From positions 2,043,501 through 2,107,500 of the forward strand of contig WPIO01000017.1 in NCBI GenBank assembly GCA_009760855.2: 64,000 bases of DNA, given 5' to 3'. The position numbers and the translations under genes were made by a program. The notes beneath the pieces were generated by a model. It did no database searches and had not been told where the DNA came from. It saw nothing but the letters and a program-made list of their open reading frames with translations. This stretch comes from Cristatella mucedo (lineage: Eukaryota; Bryozoa; Phylactolaemata; Cristatellidae). Shown piece by piece: positions 1 through 10,654 of this stretch (the first letter of the stretch is position 1; the number at the start of each line of letters is the position of its first letter).

Positions 1-179
1 AGCAGTGCGTCCTGCCTCCGGCGCAGCATCTGCTTTGACACCGGATGTTGAATCCTCTAACGTTAGTCATGCAGTCGAACCGCTGCGTGTGCGCTTGCTG
101 TGAGACAGCTGTCTGCTCTATTTGGTGCACGACAGGATCGCCTTTGAGCCGATACCTTTTCGTGTTTACCTTTGATCAG

Positions 180-685
180 GTCGTGTCCCAAGACACGGAA
201 GGTGGTACAACTGGCGCTGCTGCTGCGGCTAGTGCCACAGATGCTGCTGTGGCCGCAGTCCAAACGTCGGGCCCTAGCGATCAGAGCAGGCCAGTTGCAG
301 ATATTGCAGACGTAGCCGGGCCCATCGCAGGGGCCATCATCGAAGCTCAGCCGATTGCCGAGCAGCATGAGCTAAGGAGAAGGAGATGTAACTTCTTCAG
401 TGGTCAAATACCGAGTGCGAATGATGAGGTTGGTAGCAGTGGCAGTGCTGCTGCAGCCGCCCCTGTACTGGCCGCCGACCTTACCAGCTCCGGCAGTGAG
501 TCGCTGGGTCAGGGCAACGACTGCAGCAGCCCGTCCTCGGCGGCCACTGCTCTATCGGTCCTCGACAATGGCAGCGACTTCACCGGCAACGATGGCTCTA
601 AGATACGAATCCGTCTGCGCTACCTTACGGAAACCGAGAGGCTGGTGCTCGCCTGTCCATCGACGACAGTGATGTCTTTTAAAAG
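180..685 (+). CDS. TMUB1: TMUB-like exon with the start of the UBL
   Basis: The frame is open from before position 45. A good acceptor (pyrimidine-rich stretch ending in CAG) at 179 suggests the exon begins at 180. A start further upstream in the same open frame, such as the ATG at 45, cannot be excluded. The donor is AAAAG|GCAAGT at 685/686, a GC donor that otherwise fits the consensus perfectly. The exon ends in phase 2. Confidence 0.7.
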
Positions 686-3565
686 GCAAGTGTTGCCGTT
701 GCCAATTCAAGCACCTGTGCTGTATGCAGTCATCTTCGGAGGTCAGGTGGTGAGAACGCCCGAGGCACCATCAAGCCTTCCTCGGGGGCCGAGCATCTGT
801 ATAGAAGATAATCCAGACAACCACCGTGCCGCTCTACGGTTGCTTGAGTTTGGCTACTACCTGTTGCACTTCCTCTCTTGCTACCACTCGACCGCCGATT
901 GCTTTTGATCAGTGGTTGGACACAGTGGCACACTTTCGGTTGCTTGCCAAAAGCGGTGCAAGCTTCTCGTGGCCCCAGAGCTCTGTCAGATGCAGTGCCT
1001 GCTGCTCAACCTCGCTCGTGACCCCACTCTCGGTTGTTTCGGAGTTTGTGCGCATCTGCGGTGAACTGCAATAGTACTGGACATTGCATGAATTAATTAC
1101 ATTGCGGGCGAACAGGGACTTGGCCTTGATAGGCAGCGCTAGCGCACTAAGGATGCGTTTTTTTAAGGCTCCTGACACAGTGCCGTCCGACCCCAAACTC
1201 GGTATGACAGACGGATAACCACCGACTACATCATAAGTAGCACTTACTTGCACACTGGCTCGGCAGGCGCTTGACTGCGAGCGACCACGCAGGATGTAGA
1301 CACGATCTTGCTTACAGTGCCAAGCCGTCTCTGAAAGCCACTGCCCGGATCACCGTCCTCGACGAGGACGAAGTGCAGCTCAATCGACTACGGTTTTTAC
1401 CAAACACCTTGCTTCTCCAACTGATATCGTAGCATTTGAGAAAAAGAACTGTGTACCATATTGCCCCCAGAGTTGAAACACATTGCTGCCGCCGACAGCT
1501 GAAGCAGAAGTTCTAGGAACTCGGCTTTATCACTGACGAAACGTGTTGGGTCGGCTTGCAAAGCTGGAAGTAGAGCCGATGGTACATTAAGCCACACATC
1601 AGTGCTAATCACAGGATGTGCAGCTAAAGAAGCAAGGGGAGTCTTTCCTGACCTTGGGTCTTAGCCTATGTAGTGAAGGTGTTCGTACTTCACGACGACC
1701 GAAATTGTGAGTTGTAGTCGTGCAGCAATCATTTATGGTCTTCCTGCTAGCTTTGGTAGCCTCTGCGGATGCTCTGCATCATCCATGCATCAGCTGAATC
1801 AGCGATGCTGAACCAGCGAGCTGCTGATCATGCTTCGAGCGAGATGCTTGGCTGCTGAATCAGCTCCGACCTTTGACCACTTTTTTTTACTCCCTCCGAC
1901 TGGCTTCCAAGATTAAAGACTGCTTGTCGATGTCATTGCAGAGGTTGATTGTCTGAGCTGCGTTGGTATGGGGTTCCCGATAGTGAGTAATCTGGTTGGC
2001 AAACGAGGGAGTCTGCCCACTACCATGCCCAGGCGAGTCGACCGGACTGCCACCGTTAATAAGGAGCGCCGGTCATAAGGAGCGTTGGAGGTCATGCATT
2101 CATTAAATTTGTAGCGATCGCCCTACTTCCTGCATTTCCTTGGCTGGATAGGTTTCATTATCCATTCGATATCATACCAGATATCCATTCGATATCCTAC
2201 CAGACCATTATACATTCCATTCGATATCCTACCAGAACGGCTGAGAACAACAATCGGCCTGGCCGATCGTGTTCAATCCGTGTCGTGTGGAGGTCATGTC
2301 TCATACAGCAGACCATTCACCTGTGAGAGTTCCGCGAAATTCAGCCACGTGTCTCCTTTGCTGAAGGAGCTGCAGTAGCTCCCTGACGATCAATGGATAC
2401 AGAAAAGTATTCTTACTCAGACACACAAGGCTCTACAGGGCAGGTTTCCATCATACTTAGCCAAACGGCTGCACCAATTTCAGCCATCTCATACCATCAG
2501 CTCCTCTGTAGAAAGTAAACCATCATACTTAGCCAAACGGCTGCACCCATTTCAGCCATCTCATACCATCAGCTCCTCTGTAGAAAGTAAATTAGCTTTT
2601 CCATTTCTATGGTTAAAGACTATCGACAGAAGCTTTTCCCATTGAAGTCCTAGGCTGTGCTACTCACTTTCACAATTCCTATGAGTCATCTTATCTCCTG
2701 CTGCCGACTGCGGCAGATCCTTTCCAGCAGCGGTCCTGAGCTTCTACTTCCATGCTACCCAGACCTCGGCTAACCTTGTGACTCAGCTGTGGTTCTCACT
2801 TTCTCTTTGTTGCATGAGATTAAGTCTGTTGGTCTACCACGTGAGCGACGAAAGGGGCTTAGGATCTGAGTACCCTGTAGAAAACTCCCCATCAGAACAC
2901 CCACCCAGTCTGTGTGGCTTTGTGCAGTTACAGACATAGATTCGTCACGTGACATCCTCCTAGGGGGGGCATGGAGAGTTGTTATTGAATAGGTGTTTTT
3001 GCCAGCAAGCGGTCGCTCGCACACGATTGGGCTTGCTTCATTGTTTTTTTTTTTAATTCCACGTGTACTCATCTTCAGCAGGCTCTAGTATGCCTTCTGT
3101 TAGCTACCTTCATCAGTTTCCTGATGTTGGCTGGGTCTTTATTTCAGGCAAAACTTTGCGGATGACTTGGCTGCCAACAAGTTGGTGCGGTTCATATTTA
3201 ACGGGCAAGTGCTCCAGGATGAGAGGACTTTGGAATCCTACAACATTATGGACAACACGGTCGTACACACCCTGATATCGTTGGCAGGCGTCGGTGGCCA
3301 GCAAGGTGGAGTCGCTGGGCCACCGCAGTCATCCGTGGCGGCCGACAGTGGCGAGGCATTCGATGCCGGCTCGCTAATGGTGCCGCTATTTGCACTCATT
3401 CTTGCCGTAATCTGGTATCTCCGGTTCGCGTACCGACAGTTCTTTAGCATCACATCGACCTTGTCTCTAGTGGGCATCACTTTGCTGTTTGGCATTTGCT
3501 TGTACGCTAACCATCGCCGTCAGAGGCAGCAGCCTGCAGCAGCAACTGTTTCGGCTGCTCGTTGA
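180..3565 (+). CDS. TMUB1: TMUB1/2-like transmembrane and ubiquitin-like domain protein (two exons in view, N-terminus unresolved)
   Basis: Exons 180-685 and 3148-3565 join in phase. Exon 1 carries an Ala/Ser-rich, low-complexity N-terminal region and then the first half of a ubiquitin-like fold (IRIRLRYLTETERLVLACP, then MSFKR). Exon 2 supplies the second half (KLVRFIFNGQVLQDERTLES), a Gly-rich linker, and two hydrophobic segments encoded at about 3371-3435 and 3445-3510, followed by a basic tail. A UBL followed by two C-terminal membrane segments is the TMUB architecture. Vertebrate TMUB proteins sit in ER/endosomal membranes and have been linked to ER-associated degradation. The family normally also has an N-terminal membrane segment, which I do not see, so an exon upstream of 180 or before the window is likely. 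The choice between TMUB1 and TMUB2 is not resolved. Confidence 0.85.
909..1612 (-). other. Unrecognised minus-strand reading frames nested in the TMUB intron
   Basis: Two open stretches, 1612-1397 and 1253-909, plus an open frame between them (about 1385-1256), look protein-like: amphipathic, balanced composition, little repetition. The middle stretch ends at CAA|GTAAGT, a strong splice donor. A pyrimidine-rich acceptor lies near 1570 on the minus strand. The frames are interrupted by stops, so this is either a small multi-exon gene nested in the intron or a decayed gene fragment. I do not recognise the family. Confidence 0.25.
1613..2299. other. Intronic sequence with a short degenerate tandem repeat
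   Basis: No gene is visible. Three imperfect copies of a block of about 25-30 bp containing CCATTCGATATC and CTACCAGA lie at about 2155-2236. Confidence 0.5.
2300..2955 (+). mobile_element. LINE family B fragment (5'-truncated, decayed)
   Basis: The sequence shares the 3' RT-tail motif of other family B copies (CACGTGTCTCCTTTGCTGAA, then the TCAGC...CATACC block). It ends with the family's 3' end (CACCCA..GTCT.TGTGGCTTTGTG..GTTACAGAC). The frame is broken throughout. A 71-72 bp segment is tandemly duplicated inside it. Confidence 0.7.
2449..2591 (+). repeat. 71-72 bp tandem duplication inside a LINE B fragment
   Basis: Two adjacent, nearly identical copies run from CATCATACTTAGCCAAACGG to CTCTGTAGAAAGTAAA, differing at a single base (caccaa versus caccca) apart from the junction. 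A single copy is present in other LINE B elements, so the duplication arose after insertion. Confidence 0.85.
3148..3565 (+). CDS. TMUB1: TMUB-like terminal exon: second half of UBL plus two membrane segments
   Basis: The acceptor TTTATTTCAG ends at 3147. The split codon AG|G gives Arg, then QNFADDLAANK continues the UBL. Stop TGA at 3563-3565. The two hydrophobic stretches (LMVPLFALILAVIWYL and SLVGITLLFGICLYA) are separated by a short loop, as expected for a hairpin in the membrane. Confidence 0.85.
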
Positions 3566-4103
3566 TTTTACTCTCCCAAGTCGTCGGTTCGTTAGCTTTG
3601 CTGCTGCCGAGCACCGTTTACACGTTCGAGAGGCTTGGCGTCAGCTCTTTATAAATCCGTACTTTGTTTGCTCGAATTTGTAATTGCCGACAGACTAGAA
3701 TGAGCCCGGGTCGCAAATGGCTGATGGCTGCCGAGGTATTTTACTGCAGTAATGCAGTAACTCATATTCGAAAAGCTTTTTGGGGTTCTTTCCTCCCTGT
3801 GTATGCTTCCCTTTTACTTTTGCTGCTTCTAGTTTGATTGATGCCGTAAGATCGAGACCTGTGCCTTAGACAGCTAAGCAGCAGGGTTTAAAGACCACCA
3901 CTTGTGAAAGATATTCGCTGTGGAGTTATTTTGAAAATACAGGAATCTCTTCGTGGGTGATCTGACGGTGTGTGACCCTGCAGTCACTCATCGTTTGAAA
4001 ATCCATGGTGGTACATTGGGTGCGTCCATAGCAAAAAGCCTATATATTCACTGCCCTGGTGCTACGTCACCTGCGTGTCACCGTATGATAGCTCTAGCTC
4101 TAA
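3566..4103. other. TMUB 3' flank
   Basis: The downstream flank and probable 3' UTR of the TMUB-like gene. No canonical AATAAA was found close to the stop. The region ends at the ATAAT-rich tail of an antisense LINE. Confidence 0.4.
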
Positions 4104-6595
4104 TAATGATAATAATAATAATAATAATTCACTTGATAAAGCACCCTCAGAGAACTTAATCTCTCTCTAGGCGCTTTACATTTGCTGCAAAGTGAAATGC
4201 AATTGAATGGTAAGTAAAATCATGCTTGAAAAACAAACGAAATGAATAACATGGTTAGGGGTGACATGCACAGGGTCAGCATGCAAATGTGGTTAGTGGC
4301 AGCATGCACAGTGTCAGCACGCATAAGCACATCAAGGACGAATCACAGAGACCCACTAAATGCTGTCCTAAATAGGTGTGTTTTTAAGTTCCTTTTAAAT
4401 GTGGTCAGGTCAGGGGATGTTCTGACGCAGGTCGGAAGGGAGTTCCAGGCTTTGGGAGCATATGAACTAAATGCACGGTCTCCAAAGGATTTAAGGTTTG
4501 TATGAGGTATTTCAAGACTGTTGGATTCCGAAAAGCGGGTGGTACGATGCTTGGTCTGATGGGGTAGTATATCTGAGAGATAGGCTGGAGCCATAGATTG
4601 AAGAGACCTAAAAGTTAGCGACAAAACCTTGAAGTCAATCCGTTGCTTGACTGGTAGCCAGTGCAGGTCGGCGAGAAGTGGAGTAATGTGGCAACTGCGA
4701 TGCTCACGACAGACAAGCCTAGCTGCTGAGTTTTGCACCAGCTGCAATCGCCTGATCGCACATGCTGGTAGGCCAGTAAGCAGTGAGTTGCAGAAGTCGA
4801 GACGGTATGTCACGAATGCATGGACCAACTTGGACGTGGTATCTTTATCTAAACAAGCCCGAATTTTAGCAATGTTATGAAGCTGAAAATAGGCGGATTT
4901 GACTGTGGAGCTGATATGGTCGTCTAACGAGAGGTCGCTTTGGAATATGACACCTAGATTTCGAGCTGATTCAACTGGAGATATGCTGGCAGAGCCAATT
5001 TTGAGCGTCAGCCTTTCCAATCTCTGGATCACACTGGGTTTGCCCATAACTAGTAAGTTAGTTTTATCATCGTTAAGTTTTAGAAAATTTGCTGCCATCC
5101 ATGTGCGGATGTCATCAATGCATGCAGCTAGTGAGTTTAGAGAATTTGAGGTGCTCCAAGGCTGGGAGGGATCAAAGCAAAGGTACAACTGAGTGTCATC
5201 CGCATAGAAGTGAAAGCCTAGATTGTGCTTGGCAATCACATCAGCAAGAGGCAGAGTATAAACCGTGAAAAGAACCGGACCTAGCACTGAGCCCTGAGGT
5301 ACTCCATATTTCAGAGGTACTTCAGATGATCTTTGTCCATTCACGTCAATACTCTGGAGTCTCCCACTGAGATAGGACCTGAACCACTGCAGAGCAGTGC
5401 CAGTGATGCCCAGGCGAGATGAGAGGCACTCTAGAAGGACTTTGTGATCGATGGTATCAAAAGCTGCCGAAAGATCAAGCAAAACAAGCAGAGACACTCT
5501 ACCCATGTCTGCATTCCTAAGTAGGTCGTTGTATACCCGAAGCAATGCTGACTCGGTGGAGTGATTAGCTCTAAAGCCAGACTGGAACTTACTAGCAAGG
5601 TGTGAGGTTTCGATATACGAGTTCAGCTGGTCCGCCACGACCCGTTCGAGTGTCTTTGATAGGAATGGTAGAAGGGAAACTGGGCGGTAGTTGCTCAAGT
5701 TTTCTTGGTCAAGTGTAGCTTTCTTGAGAAGTGGCCTGACTACAGCTTTTTTGAAAGGTGCTGGGACATGACATGAGGCTAATGACATATTAATTATGTT
5801 AGTTATGCATGGCAGCAGCAGATCAATCCAACGTAGGAGCAGGACAGTGGGAATAGGGTCCACAGGACTTGTTGTCTTCTTTGATTGAGATACGAACTTT
5901 AGGACTAGATCACCAGTGACCTGCTTAAATGCAGACATTGAGGTGCAGCCAGGAACCGAGGAACAGCATTCTAGTGGGGAGGCTGTCATCGCAGGGATGG
6001 ATTCCATGATCTTGTCTATCTTCTGCACAAAGAATCGAGAGAAGCGATCGGCTAGATCATCATTAGGATCATCAGGTAAGGAGCTAATCTGGGAACGGTT
6101 GAGGAGATGGTTTATTGTCGACATCAGCAATTTTGGATTGTGCATCTGTGATTCAACAATGTTTTTATAAAAACTAGACTTGGCCTTTGCTAGGATTGAT
6201 TGGTACGACCTACAGTAGTCTTCATATGCCTGTCGATGGACAGTTAGTCCGGATCTTTTGTATGCTTTTTCAAGCTTTCGTTTAGTAGACTTGGCTAGTT
6301 TAATGTCTGTGGTAAACCATAGGCCGTCTGGGCGGGGGGGGGGGGGCGAACAGTGAGCTTTGTCAGAGGGGCAAACTCGTCTAGCGTGTCAGCTAGTGTC
6401 GTGTTGAAGCTATCTACCAATGATGACAGATCGGAGGGAGGATTGAGCAGCAGAAGTGAAGCAGATATTCTCGCACGGACAGCATCGATGTCAAGGGTCT
6501 TGAGGTTTCGCGATTCACAGGTTATTTTAGAGGAGGATGTGGGCACACACTGTAGATTGAATGAGATCTGCATGTGGTCAGATAAGCATGATTAG
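4104..6595 (-). mobile_element. LINE family A (L2/CR1-like), 5'-truncated, nearly intact reverse transcriptase
   Basis: The minus-strand ORF from about 6573 to 4343 encodes the end of the endonuclease/linker, a full reverse transcriptase and the C-terminal domain. Recognisable RT blocks are LSNYRPVSLLPFLSKTLERV, FQSGFRANHSTESALLRV, DLSAAFDTIDH, YGVPQGSVLGPVLF and the catalytic FHFYADDTQLY. These wordings are typical of the L2/CR1 group. The ORF is continuous except for one frame change at a run of 13 G (6334-6346). The 3' end (plus-strand coordinates 4104-4200) has the (ATT)n tail and the hairpin shared with other family A copies. The N-terminal endonuclease is missing, so the element was truncated on insertion. 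Confidence 0.92.
4343..6145 (-). CDS. LINE A ORF2-type polyprotein, reverse transcriptase part
   Basis: A 600-residue open frame with no stop. The YADD active site lies near residue 320 of this frame. The first shown Met is internal: the same frame runs upstream to the poly-G tract at 6334-6346. The C-terminal domain (FCNSLLTGLPACAIRRLQLV, then HWLPVKQRIDFK) is the conserved non-LTR tail. About 96% of residues match the fragment encoded at 51571-52275, which indicates recent spread. Confidence 0.9.
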   Translation of the reverse strand: MHNPKLLMSTINHLLNRSQISSLPDDPNDDLADRFSRFFVQKIDKIMESIPAMTASPLECCSSVPGCTSMSAFKQVTGDLVLKFVSQSKKTTSPVDPIPTVLLLRWIDLLLPCITNIINMSLASCHVPAPFKKAVVRPLLKKATLDQENLSNYRPVSLLPFLSKTLERVVADQLNSYIETSHLASKFQSGFRANHSTESALLRVYNDLLRNADMGRVSLLVLLDLSAAFDTIDHKVLLECLSSRLGITGTALQWFRSYLSGRLQSIDVNGQRSSEVPLKYGVPQGSVLGPVLFTVYTLPLADVIAKHNLGFHFYADDTQLYLCFDPSQPWSTSNSLNSLAACIDDIRTWMAANFLKLNDDKTNLLVMGKPSVIQRLERLTLKIGSASISPVESARNLGVIFQSDLSLDDHISSTVKSAYFQLHNIAKIRACLDKDTTSKLVHAFVTYRLDFCNSLLTGLPACAIRRLQLVQNSAARLVCREHRSCHITPLLADLHWLPVKQRIDFKVLSLTFRSLQSMAPAYLSDILPHQTKHRTTRFSESNSLEIPHTNLKSFGDRAFSSYAPKAWNSLPTCVRTSPDLTTFKRNLKTHLFRTAFSGSL

Positions 6596-7024
6596 CTTGG
6601 GTAAGCGTCTGGCAAAGCTTTTGGCTTGTCTCATGGGAGTGTGTCATGGGAGTAAAGATCGTCGACCATCTGGGCGCGTCCTGTCTGCTTAAATAGCGGT
6701 TATGTTTACGTTCGCAAATATTTTGCTCATTAACTGACAGCACTCTGAAGTGCCGACATGATCATTTACTGAACGTTTGGTTTAGAATTGCCGATGCTTT
6801 TACTGCCGATATAATAACCCCTGGCCCTCAAAGCAGGTACAAGAATGCAACCCGATGCAAGGGAAAGCAGAAGCTGTCACACCACGACTGGTTTGGCTAA
6901 TGACAAGCATAACATAATAAAACCTAAAACTCGTGGTTCTCCAATTCTAGCTTGTACTAGAACTTGATCTCGATTCACAAGTACGAAGCTTGATCAGGTA
7001 CGTGAAACAGTCCGTAATGTTTTT
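6596..7024. other. Unassigned spacer between two LINE A copies
   Basis: No gene or recognisable repeat was seen. Confidence 0.4.
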
Positions 7025-8215
7025 GCCTTAGGGATAGACTCTCTGATCATATTGATCAGCTTGTTGACAAAGAAGCTAGAAAAGCGATCTGTTAGATCAC
7101 CATAAGGATGACTGGGTAAGGTACTAACCTGGGAGCAGTTGTGGAGATGATTGATGGTCGACATGAGCATTTATTAACTGTGCTCCTGTGATTTGGCTTT
7201 GATGGTCGACATTAGCATTGTTAGCTTGTGCCCCTGTGATTCGGCTATGTTTTTATAGAAGCTGGATTTGGCGTTTGCTCTATTGTTATGAAGGACCGTG
7301 GTCCTCGTATGCCAGTCAACATTCAGTCCTGATCTTGTGTATTCTTTCTTTAAGCTTGCACGTAATAGACTAGCTAGTCTTATCGTCTCAGGTCAAGCAA
7401 AGGTCATCTGAGCGAGGGCACACGGTGTGCTTTGTCAAAGAAGCAAGCTCATCCAGAACATCGGCTAGTGTCGTGTTGTAAATATAAATATAATTCATTT
7501 GCATAGCGCCCAAGATAACTTAATCTCTATTCAAGCGCTTCACATGTGCTACGGGGCTCGACCCCACGACCTCGGTTAGAACTTGGTCGGGGTGAGCACT
7601 TTAACAAACATTACACCAGTCAAGGAAGGAAGGTCGGAAGGAGGATCGACCAGCAGGGGCGTGAAAGATTTTGTCTTAGGGAAGGAAAGCATGTCAATGT
7701 CAAGGGTCTTCAGGATTTTCGATTCACCGATGATTCCGGATACTGGAGAAGGAGGGCACAAACTGAACAAAATCCGCATGAGATCAGATGTGCAGAATGT
7801 GACAATAATAGGAGCTGATAGCATACAATCTTGGCAGAATATTTGATCTAGCGGGCGACCTTTGTTGTCAGTGTGGGTCATGCACACGAGCCGATATGAT
7901 AACTGAGTCAGTGTGTACCCTAGTAAGGTGTCAGATGAATCGTCGAAATAAATACTGAAATCACCTAGAACAAGGAAGGCCCGATTCCTGGGACATAGAA
8001 TCGAAATGAAATCAGAGAAGTCTTAAATAAATGAATACTTGGGACTAGGGGAAGATAGATTACTGCTACTATTGGTCACGTGGGTCATTGGTTCGGTAGG
8101 GACTCAAACCAAGAGATTCGAATGACTTCTTCGAGGGGACTGCAAACGGTTTGCAATTGAGGGATAAACGGGTGACAATCGCAACTCTAGCGCCAGTTTT
8201 GATTGATCTCGCGAG
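7025..8215 (-). mobile_element. LINE family A' fragment, endonuclease and RT N-terminal region, decayed
   Basis: Antisense sequence related to but diverged from LINE A. It covers the end of the apurinic-like endonuclease (LVLGDFSIYFDDSSDT, with the GDF motif, minus strand near 7935-7990) and the linker before the RT. Many frameshifts. It contains a tandem duplication of about 50 bp near 7150-7250 and is interrupted by a SINE B copy at 7478-7612. Confidence 0.75.
7478..7612 (-). mobile_element. SINE family B copy inserted into LINE A'
   Basis: Reading the minus strand: tRNA-like head with GACCTCG/GGGGTCGAGCCCC (B-box-like), then a tail matching the LINE A 3' end (GCGCTTGAATAGAGATTAAG...GGGCGC) and AT-rich terminal repeats. 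The LINE sequence on each side (GTGTCGTGTTG and GGAAGGTCGGAAGGAGGAT) is contiguous in the LINE A copy at 6390-6440. Confidence 0.75.
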
Positions 8216-8284
8216 TATAGACCGCCAAAAAAAGCCACTAGGCCACTGCAGCTAGCACGATGAATATGGCTGCAAGACTAGTTG

Positions 8285-8800
8285 CAAATCCCAGAGGTTA
8301 GGCCACGTGTCATCTTTGATAAAAGAGCTAGTACAGCTGCCGGTTGATTGACGGATACAGAGCAAACTTCTTATGCTGACTCACAAGGCCCCCTATAGCT
8401 TGGCTGCTCCATACCTAGCTGAACTGCTGTACCAGTTTCAGCCTCATCGTGCCCTCAGGTCCTGTATGGACAATAAGTCAACTGTTCCATTCCTGCACTT
8501 AAAGACCGATGGTGACACAAGCTTTAGCTCTGCAGGTCCTAGACTGTGGAGCTTGCTTCCACAATTCTTACGCAACGACAACTACTCTCTTCTGCTACCG
8601 ACTATGGCACATATTATCCAGCGGTTCTGAGGTGCTACTTCAATGCTACTCACTACCTCAACTGCTCTCCTGACTCCGATGAAGTCTGTTGTCTACCGAA
8701 CGCGTACCGAAAGCCGCTTAGGCTGGGAGTGCGCTATGCAAAACTCTCCTTCGTAACGCCCACAAAGTCTTTGTTGAGTTAATGACGTAGATACATTACA
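8285..8800 (+). mobile_element. LINE family B fragment
   Basis: Encodes the C-terminal LINE tail with a few stops (YSLAAPYLAELLYQFQPH, FSSAGPRLWSLLPQFLRND). Same block order as the copy at 24030-24602 but more decayed. Confidence 0.8.
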
Positions 8801-9689
8801 TTGCGTAGAAGAAACAGAAGACTTTCGTGGTAGCGTCGGTCGCAGTCTCGCACTTGGTCGCCAGGTCTCGGTCAAAGCAAACAGGTCAAGAGCGGTCAGT
8901 AACCTTGTCGCATACTTTTAGAGGTCTATTGGTCATTGAGCGAGTGTTTAAGAAGCGCACGTTAAAATGGGCCGCAGGTGTTAATATAGGCCCGGTGACC
9001 ACTAATTAGAGTGGATTTACAGTTGAGCTCGGGAGAGCAGCGCTGGAAAGCTCGAAATGATGCTGGAAATACTGAACGCACGCTCCTTACCCATTGCTTG
9101 CTATTAGTGAGCTTTTTAAACGATTTCCCAAATCCACGAAGCCCAGCAGAAGCAGCACAACAAGGATATGAGCATATGAACGAAAATAGCGAAGTGATAG
9201 TAGGCACCCATGCAGCCCGCCGTCGGATGCGGAAGCAGTGGGCCAATATGGCGATGGGCACTTGGGAGCATGCCTACTAGACAGCAGGCCCAAGCGGCAA
9301 GCATTTAGTAATCCGCAGGCATGGAATTTCTCACGCTCTATGGTCAAAAAGCAAACCGATATGATTGAAGAAGATTTTAGCTGCATCGGTTCCCCCATTC
9401 GTCGAAGCTGGCAAGAATGTCTATTTTCGGAAAAAATTCTCCAGCCGACAAAATGTATTAATAAATATAAATATAAATAAATACACACTGGCGGACTGCA
9501 ATGCGAGTCGCGATCGAGTTGTGGGGGCGGGACACGTTTCCGCCAGCGGGTAGCCAGTCTTGGGTCACGAGCTAGTGGTTGGTATGCAAGTGGTTATATG
9601 ACGCTGGTTTCTCTGCCGCTCGCCTGACCTGGCCGCCGCCTCAGTCCGCTCGTACTCTCTAATTCTTCGGCGGTTTCACCTTTACTCAG
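8801..9689. other. No recognised gene
   Basis: Several short overlapping open frames on both strands with no recognisable domain. A short AT-rich (ATAAAT)n stretch lies at about 9457-9484. Confidence 0.4.
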
Positions 9690-9808
9690 TCGGACAGGCG
9701 CCGGTCGTACCGTGCAGCCGACACTATCGGGCGGCCGACCTGAGCGAGCTGCGCTTGGATGCTGAGAAAAACGGCCAAAAACTCGAACAAATGTTTGACT
9801 CGCTCTAA
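9690..9808 (+). CDS. Candidate terminal exon of an unrecognised gene
   Basis: After a pyrimidine-rich acceptor (CACCTTTACTCAG, ending 9689), an open frame of 39 codons ends in TAA at 9806-9808. The C-terminus reads HYRAADLSELRLDAEKNGQK and ends EQMFDSL, which looks like a natural amphipathic protein tail. No upstream exon was identified and I do not recognise the family. A chance ORF is possible. Confidence 0.25.
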
Positions 9809-10654
9809 CTAAAAAAAGAAAGCAAGTTTAAACCTAGCCTCGATCCGTGGCCACAGCCGGATGAGCAGCGGTGGCCGCCAGGCTGACTTGGCGGTTGCAA
9901 ACTTTCGCCGGGTGCGTTTTAATTGCCGCTCATGAACTCTTTTCGAGTTTCGAAATTTCCAATGGCGCAAGCAGACAGCACTCAATCAGAAAGAGCGGTC
10001 GCTCTCTAAGCAATCTCAATCGGGAAAGAGCAAGCGGCCGCACTATTCCCGCTTCACAATCCGGCATCAGTTCATCAGTCCGCACCCGCTTTCCTCGAGG
10101 GCCTTGAATTTCCTGCGGGCGCCCACGCGCCGACGCTTGGCGGGCTTGACCAGCGAGCAGCGACCGGCGCATCGGAACGCTACAGCGGATACGTAACAGT
10201 AGCTCGGCTGAACCGTTAAACCGGTCTTGAGTAGAGCAACCGTAAAAGATGCCTGCTCGCGTTTTTTAACGGATATTCAGCAGATCTCTCTAAGCTGTTG
10301 TATTACAGTGGCTCCGGCTGCGGCATATATTCTAGTGGAGTCTCGCGGAGACGCGGCCCGGACGTGAGCGGTAAACGAGACTCTCTCTTAGCTACTCTCA
10401 ACGCGTACGCGTACGAGAGCACATTATTGGCCAGACGCTGCGCTTCGTTGATGGTTCAACTATTGGCCGCAGGTGAGACGTGTAAATTAGTGTCAAGGCG
10501 CTGCTCGAATTACAACAGCAGAATGCAGCAGGCTCACACAACAAAGCCAACTCGAATGCGTTCTTTAAAAGCTGCCCGCCGCGAGCAGGGGGGTGTGGCG
10601 GCTGCGGCGGCGGGGGAGGAGCGTTAAAAGCTGCTTGCAAAGAGGTGGTGGTGG
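9809..10654. other. GC-rich sequence upstream of ASPDH
   Basis: Rich in CpG, with short open frames on both strands (for example minus 10172-9930) but no recognisable domain. May include promoter or 5' flank of ASPDH. Confidence 0.35.
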
